From the NCBI RefSeq assembly GCF_019351405.1, contig NZ_JAHWZX010000003.1, positions 1-64,000 on the forward strand: DNA of 64,000 bases. Reading direction: 5' to 3'. Numbering within the stretch: position 1 is the stretch's first letter; each line of letters starts with the position of its first letter. Shown in pieces: positions 60,220 to 64,000 of the stretch. The stretch is from Stakelama flava. GTDB lineage: Bacteria > Pseudomonadota > Alphaproteobacteria > Sphingomonadales > Sphingomonadaceae. A program made the position numbers and the translations under genes. The notes beneath the pieces are model-generated. The model did not search any database, had not been told where the DNA came from, and was given only the letters and a program-made list of their open reading frames with translations.

Positions 60220-61719
60220 TCAGCGGTGGAACAGCGCCCTTGCGTCTGCCTTGAAGCTCGCGCCGCTGTCGGAGCGCGAATAGAACATATGGCCGCCGGG
60301 ATAGACGTCGAGCTTCACCCGGTCGGCCATGCCGAAATCGGGCATTTGATCGACGATCAGGCGCGATGCCATGAATGGGCAGGACAGATCGTCCCAGCCA
60401 TGCGCGATCATCACCGCCATGTTGGGATCGTTCGCAATCGCCTTGCGCAAATCCTGCACCGGGGTGTCGTCGGGCTTTCCCCGGTCCCATGCCTGATTCA
60501 CTTCATAGGACAGCGCGTGATAGCGCGCGGTCGTCTTCCACCCCACGGTGCGGGTGACGAAATCGACCATCGCGCTGGTCGTCGGCGCGATCAGCGCGTC
60601 GAGGATCGGATCGTTCGACTGGCGCTCGGCCGACCAGGGAAAGGGATCATAGGCGGTGACATTGCTGTCATAGACGCTGCCGATCTTTCCTTCGGCGCGG
60701 TGCACTTCGCGCAAATAGGTGCCGGCATCGACCCGCCCGCCCAGCTTCGCGACCAGATCGCGGTCAAGTCCGGTAAGTTCGGTCACATGATCGACCAGTC
60801 GGTTGACCGCCGCCGGGTCCGACCGCCCCTGAAGCAGATCGGTCGCGAACTGGCCGCGCGTATAGGCGACGACGTCCTGCATCGCCTGCGGGGTCAGCCG
60901 CCCTTGGCGTTCCATATGCGCCGCCGCCATCGAGGGCAGGTCGATCATCCAGGGAAGCGGCGAAAGCGCGGTCGACCCCGCGCCCGACGCCGGGTCGAGA
61001 TAGGGCGAGACGAGCACGATGCCGCTGACGCCAACGCCGATTTGCGACTGAAGCTCGTACGCGATGCGCGGCACGCGATACCCGCCATAGCTTTCGCCGA
61101 CCAGATATTTGGGCGAGCGCAGCCGCCCTTCCTTCACCAGCCAGTCGAACACCACCTTCGACAGATATTCGATGTCGGGATCGTTGGCATAGAAATGCTT
61201 CTTCGTTTCGTCGGGATCGACAAGGCTGCGCGAAAAGCCGGTTCCGACGGGATCGATGAACACCAGATCGGTGAAGTCGAGCCAGCTATTGGCATTGTCG
61301 GTGGTGACCGGCGAATCGGACGGCGCATTGCCCTGCGCGCCGAACTGAACGCGCTTCGGCCCGATCGCGCCCATGTTGAGATAGACCGACGAAGCGCCGG
61401 GGCCGCCGTTGAAGGCAAAGGTTACCGGCCGGTCCGTCCCGCCGCCGGGCACGGTATAGGCGGTATAGACGACCTGGCCGATCTCCTTGCCCTTGTCGTC
61501 GCGCACGGAAATGGTTCCGACCGTTGCCTTGTACCGGATGGTGCGGCCGCCGATATTTGCGCTCTGATCGATGCTTTTGTCGTCGGGCAGTGGGGGAAAC
61601 TTGCTGTCATCCTCGCTCTTCTTCTCGCTGGTCGTCGTGGTGACCTGCTTGTCCTGCGCGATGGCTGGCGTGGCGGCGAGTGCGATGGCGAACGCGGCGA
61701 ACAGCGGTTTCAGCTGCAA
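60220..61719 (-). CDS. Exported serine carboxypeptidase, peptidase family S10
   Basis: 499 residues with a signal peptide (LKPLFAAFAIALAATPAIAQ). The alpha/beta-hydrolase core shows the oxyanion region VTFAFNGGPGASSVYLNMGA, nucleophile Ser in VGESYGGYR, and the end HGWDDLSCPF/GGHMFY with Asp and His. Enzymes of this family remove C-terminal residues in the periplasm. Start is TTG at 61719, chosen because GGGGGAA is six bases upstream and the reading gives a clean signal peptide; extended readings overlap the next gene antisense. An acidic linker (EKKSEDDSKFPP) follows the signal. Confidence 0.85.
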   Translation of the reverse strand: MQLKPLFAAFAIALAATPAIAQDKQVTTTTSEKKSEDDSKFPPLPDDKSIDQSANIGGRTIRYKATVGTISVRDDKGKEIGQVVYTAYTVPGGGTDRPVTFAFNGGPGASSVYLNMGAIGPKRVQFGAQGNAPSDSPVTTDNANSWLDFTDLVFIDPVGTGFSRSLVDPDETKKHFYANDPDIEYLSKVVFDWLVKEGRLRSPKYLVGESYGGYRVPRIAYELQSQIGVGVSGIVLVSPYLDPASGAGSTALSPLPWMIDLPSMAAAHMERQGRLTPQAMQDVVAYTRGQFATDLLQGRSDPAAVNRLVDHVTELTGLDRDLVAKLGGRVDAGTYLREVHRAEGKIGSVYDSNVTAYDPFPWSAERQSNDPILDALIAPTTSAMVDFVTRTVGWKTTARYHALSYEVNQAWDRGKPDDTPVQDLRKAIANDPNMAVMIAHGWDDLSCPFMASRLIVDQMPDFGMADRVKLDVYPGGHMFYSRSDSGASFKADARALFHR

Positions 61720-61736
61720 GAATATTCCCCCGATGA

Positions 61737-62786
<1,050 letters not shown>

Positions 62787-62822
62787 CCGGAACCGCCGGG
62801 TGCATCCGGCGATTTTGTCCCC

Positions 62823-63845
62823 ATGACAGGCGAATCCGCGTGCCCGCCAGTGCTTTTCGGCGGACCTGACCGACCCGAACGTTTCCTTCGCGACACATTG
62901 GCGATGCTGGTGGACCAGGCTCCGGCCGGTTCCTCAATCGCGTGGGCGACCTATTATTTCCGCGATCTCGACCTTGCAGAGGCGTTGATCCGCGCATCGG
63001 ATCGCGGCGTCGATGTGCGGTTGGTGCTGGAAGGCGACACGCGAAGACCCCATGTCAATGACGCGGTGATCGCGCGGCTGGGCGCGCATGGCTTGAACGG
63101 CGGGCTGACGGTGCGCCGCCGGGGGCATGGGTTGGGCCATCTGCACGCCAAAATCTATGCTTTCAGTTCGCCCGGTGTTGCGCTGGTCGGATCGTTCAAC
63201 CCGTCGGGGAATGATCCTGAGGACCCGGAGGTAATCGCAGAGATCGGCGATCAGGATCGCGGCTATAACCTGCTATATCCCATTCGCGACAGGGCGGCGG
63301 TAAAAGCGCTGGGACGCCATGTCCGGCGGCTGGCATCGACGCGGCCGTCGCTGCTCGACCGCTTCCGGCGCGGGTTTCGCACGCCGGTCCTGTCGGGCAA
63401 TGTGGGGCTGTGGTTCTTTCCGCGCACCGATACGCTGCTGGTCGAGCACGACCTTGCCGGGGTTGGGCGCGGGGACGAGGTTCTGGCAGCGGTATCGCAT
63501 CTCAAATCCGGCACGTTCCTGTCTGCGCTGGAAGGCGCGGCGACGCGCGGAGCCGACGTGCATCTGTTGTTGAGCGCGACCGAACGGCGGGTTCCGCAAC
63601 GGGTTGTCGACCGGCTTGCCGCGCATGGCGTCGATGCCCGGCGGATCGGCGATGGCGGCGGGGTGCCGATGCACAACAAATTCACCGTGGTGCGCGGCGG
63701 CGAAGGGCCACATGCGTGGTTGGGAAGTTACAACCACAATCTGAAATCGCGCCTGCTGAACGATGAAATACTGGTGCGCACCGGCGAAGCTGCGGCGGTG
63801 GAAGCGCTGGCCGGGCGGTTTCATGCGATGCAGGCCGCCGCCTGA
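62823..63845 (+). CDS. Phospholipase D-like domain protein
   Basis: 340 residues with two PLD repeats. HKD-type motifs are HLHAKIYAFSSPGVALVGSF (His-x-Lys plus the following Asn) and MHNKFTVV...GSYNHNLK. The N-terminus has a first strand-helix part (SSIAWATYYFRDLDLAEALI). Bacterial members are phosphatidylserine/cardiolipin synthase-like or nucleases. No signal or membrane segment is seen. ATG at 62823 begins MTGESACPPVLFGGPDR; 36 bp after pip. Confidence 0.8.
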   Translation: MTGESACPPVLFGGPDRPERFLRDTLAMLVDQAPAGSSIAWATYYFRDLDLAEALIRASDRGVDVRLVLEGDTRRPHVNDAVIARLGAHGLNGGLTVRRRGHGLGHLHAKIYAFSSPGVALVGSFNPSGNDPEDPEVIAEIGDQDRGYNLLYPIRDRAAVKALGRHVRRLASTRPSLLDRFRRGFRTPVLSGNVGLWFFPRTDTLLVEHDLAGVGRGDEVLAAVSHLKSGTFLSALEGAATRGADVHLLLSATERRVPQRVVDRLAAHGVDARRIGDGGGVPMHNKFTVVRGGEGPHAWLGSYNHNLKSRLLNDEILVRTGEAAAVEALAGRFHAMQAAA

Positions 63846-64000
63846 AGAGTAAGGCGGGGTCGCCTGTAAAATGGCCGCGAAGCCACGGGACGTCGATCGC
63901 TTCGATATCCGCCGGCGAAATACTTGCCTGTGCGGAAGGCCTTTGCGCGAACTTGAGGAAGAGGGGCCGGTCGTACGCAAGGTCTACGCTCAGGTCCCCC
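63846..64000. other. Right edge, no confident gene
   Basis: The final 155 bases contain no supported start-to-stop gene. The minus strand stays open through this stretch in one frame with a plausible protein-like composition (segments such as DLSVDLAYDRPLFLKFAQ), so a gene continuing beyond the window could end here, but no stop fits and it overlaps the phospholipase gene antisense. Left unassigned. Confidence 0.3.

Overview
The window looks like a high-GC alphaproteobacterial chromosome of the Sphingomonadaceae (Sphingomonas/Sphingopyxis-like). This rests on the protein repertoire: an FzlA-like cell-division GST, the NDUFA9-like/uppP/gltD/gltB neighbourhood, PrsK/PrsR/TPR regulators, FeS-type photolyase, MipA, serine carboxypeptidase S10, and a GTTC-N7-GTTC SOS box typical of alphaproteobacteria. 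The species cannot be named from sequence alone.

Layout. 1-2320 is the edge of an integrated element: a decayed transposase tail, a small unknown gene, a truncated XRE regulator and a P4-type integrase next to the 3' end of tRNA-Leu(CAG) (2321-2407), the likely attachment site. 2.5-12.5 kb holds core genes: NDUFA9-like epimerase, uppP, the glutamate synthase operon gltD-DUF2059-gltB, fzlA-like and a YbhB protein. 12.5-17.9 kb is mostly on the minus strand: a frameshifted SDR, two tiny membrane-peptide genes, a GGDEF protein, a periplasmic peroxiredoxin, phospholipase A and an HNH protein, with hisN on the plus strand.

18-28 kb is a polysaccharide and signalling block: mannose-1-phosphate guanylyltransferase, an EpsB-type sugar transferase, the PrsK/PrsR two-component pair, a TPR protein, a DUF815 ATPase and a HisKA_2/DUF4118 kinase. 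The sugar transferase to TPR genes overlap or abut and probably form one operon. No exosortase or PEP-CTERM substrate is visible here. 28-32.7 kb carries uup, then a PepSY protein, an OmpR/PhoP-type two-component system and two small ORFs. 32.7-41.6 kb carries an LLM oxidoreductase, a subtilase lipoprotein, a HAD nucleotidase plus dapD, a large HAD protein, and CoA-binding plus Mrp proteins.

41.7-45.3 kb is the membrane-proteolysis cluster hflK-hflC-degP. It is separated from convergent dinB by a shared bidirectional terminator. dinB has a perfect SOS box and is divergent from an OPT transporter. queF and a photolyase follow, then the coupled operon sseA-metC-mscS, a FemAB-like acyltransferase, a polytopic membrane protein, and a minus-strand group (sterol desaturase, DUF2141, MipA, a frameshifted small gene). 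The right end has a lower-GC nucleotidyltransferase-like gene, a repeat-rich spacer with an 11-C tract, an S10 peptidase, prolyl aminopeptidase and a phospholipase D-like protein. No CRISPR array, rRNA or complete insertion sequence was seen.
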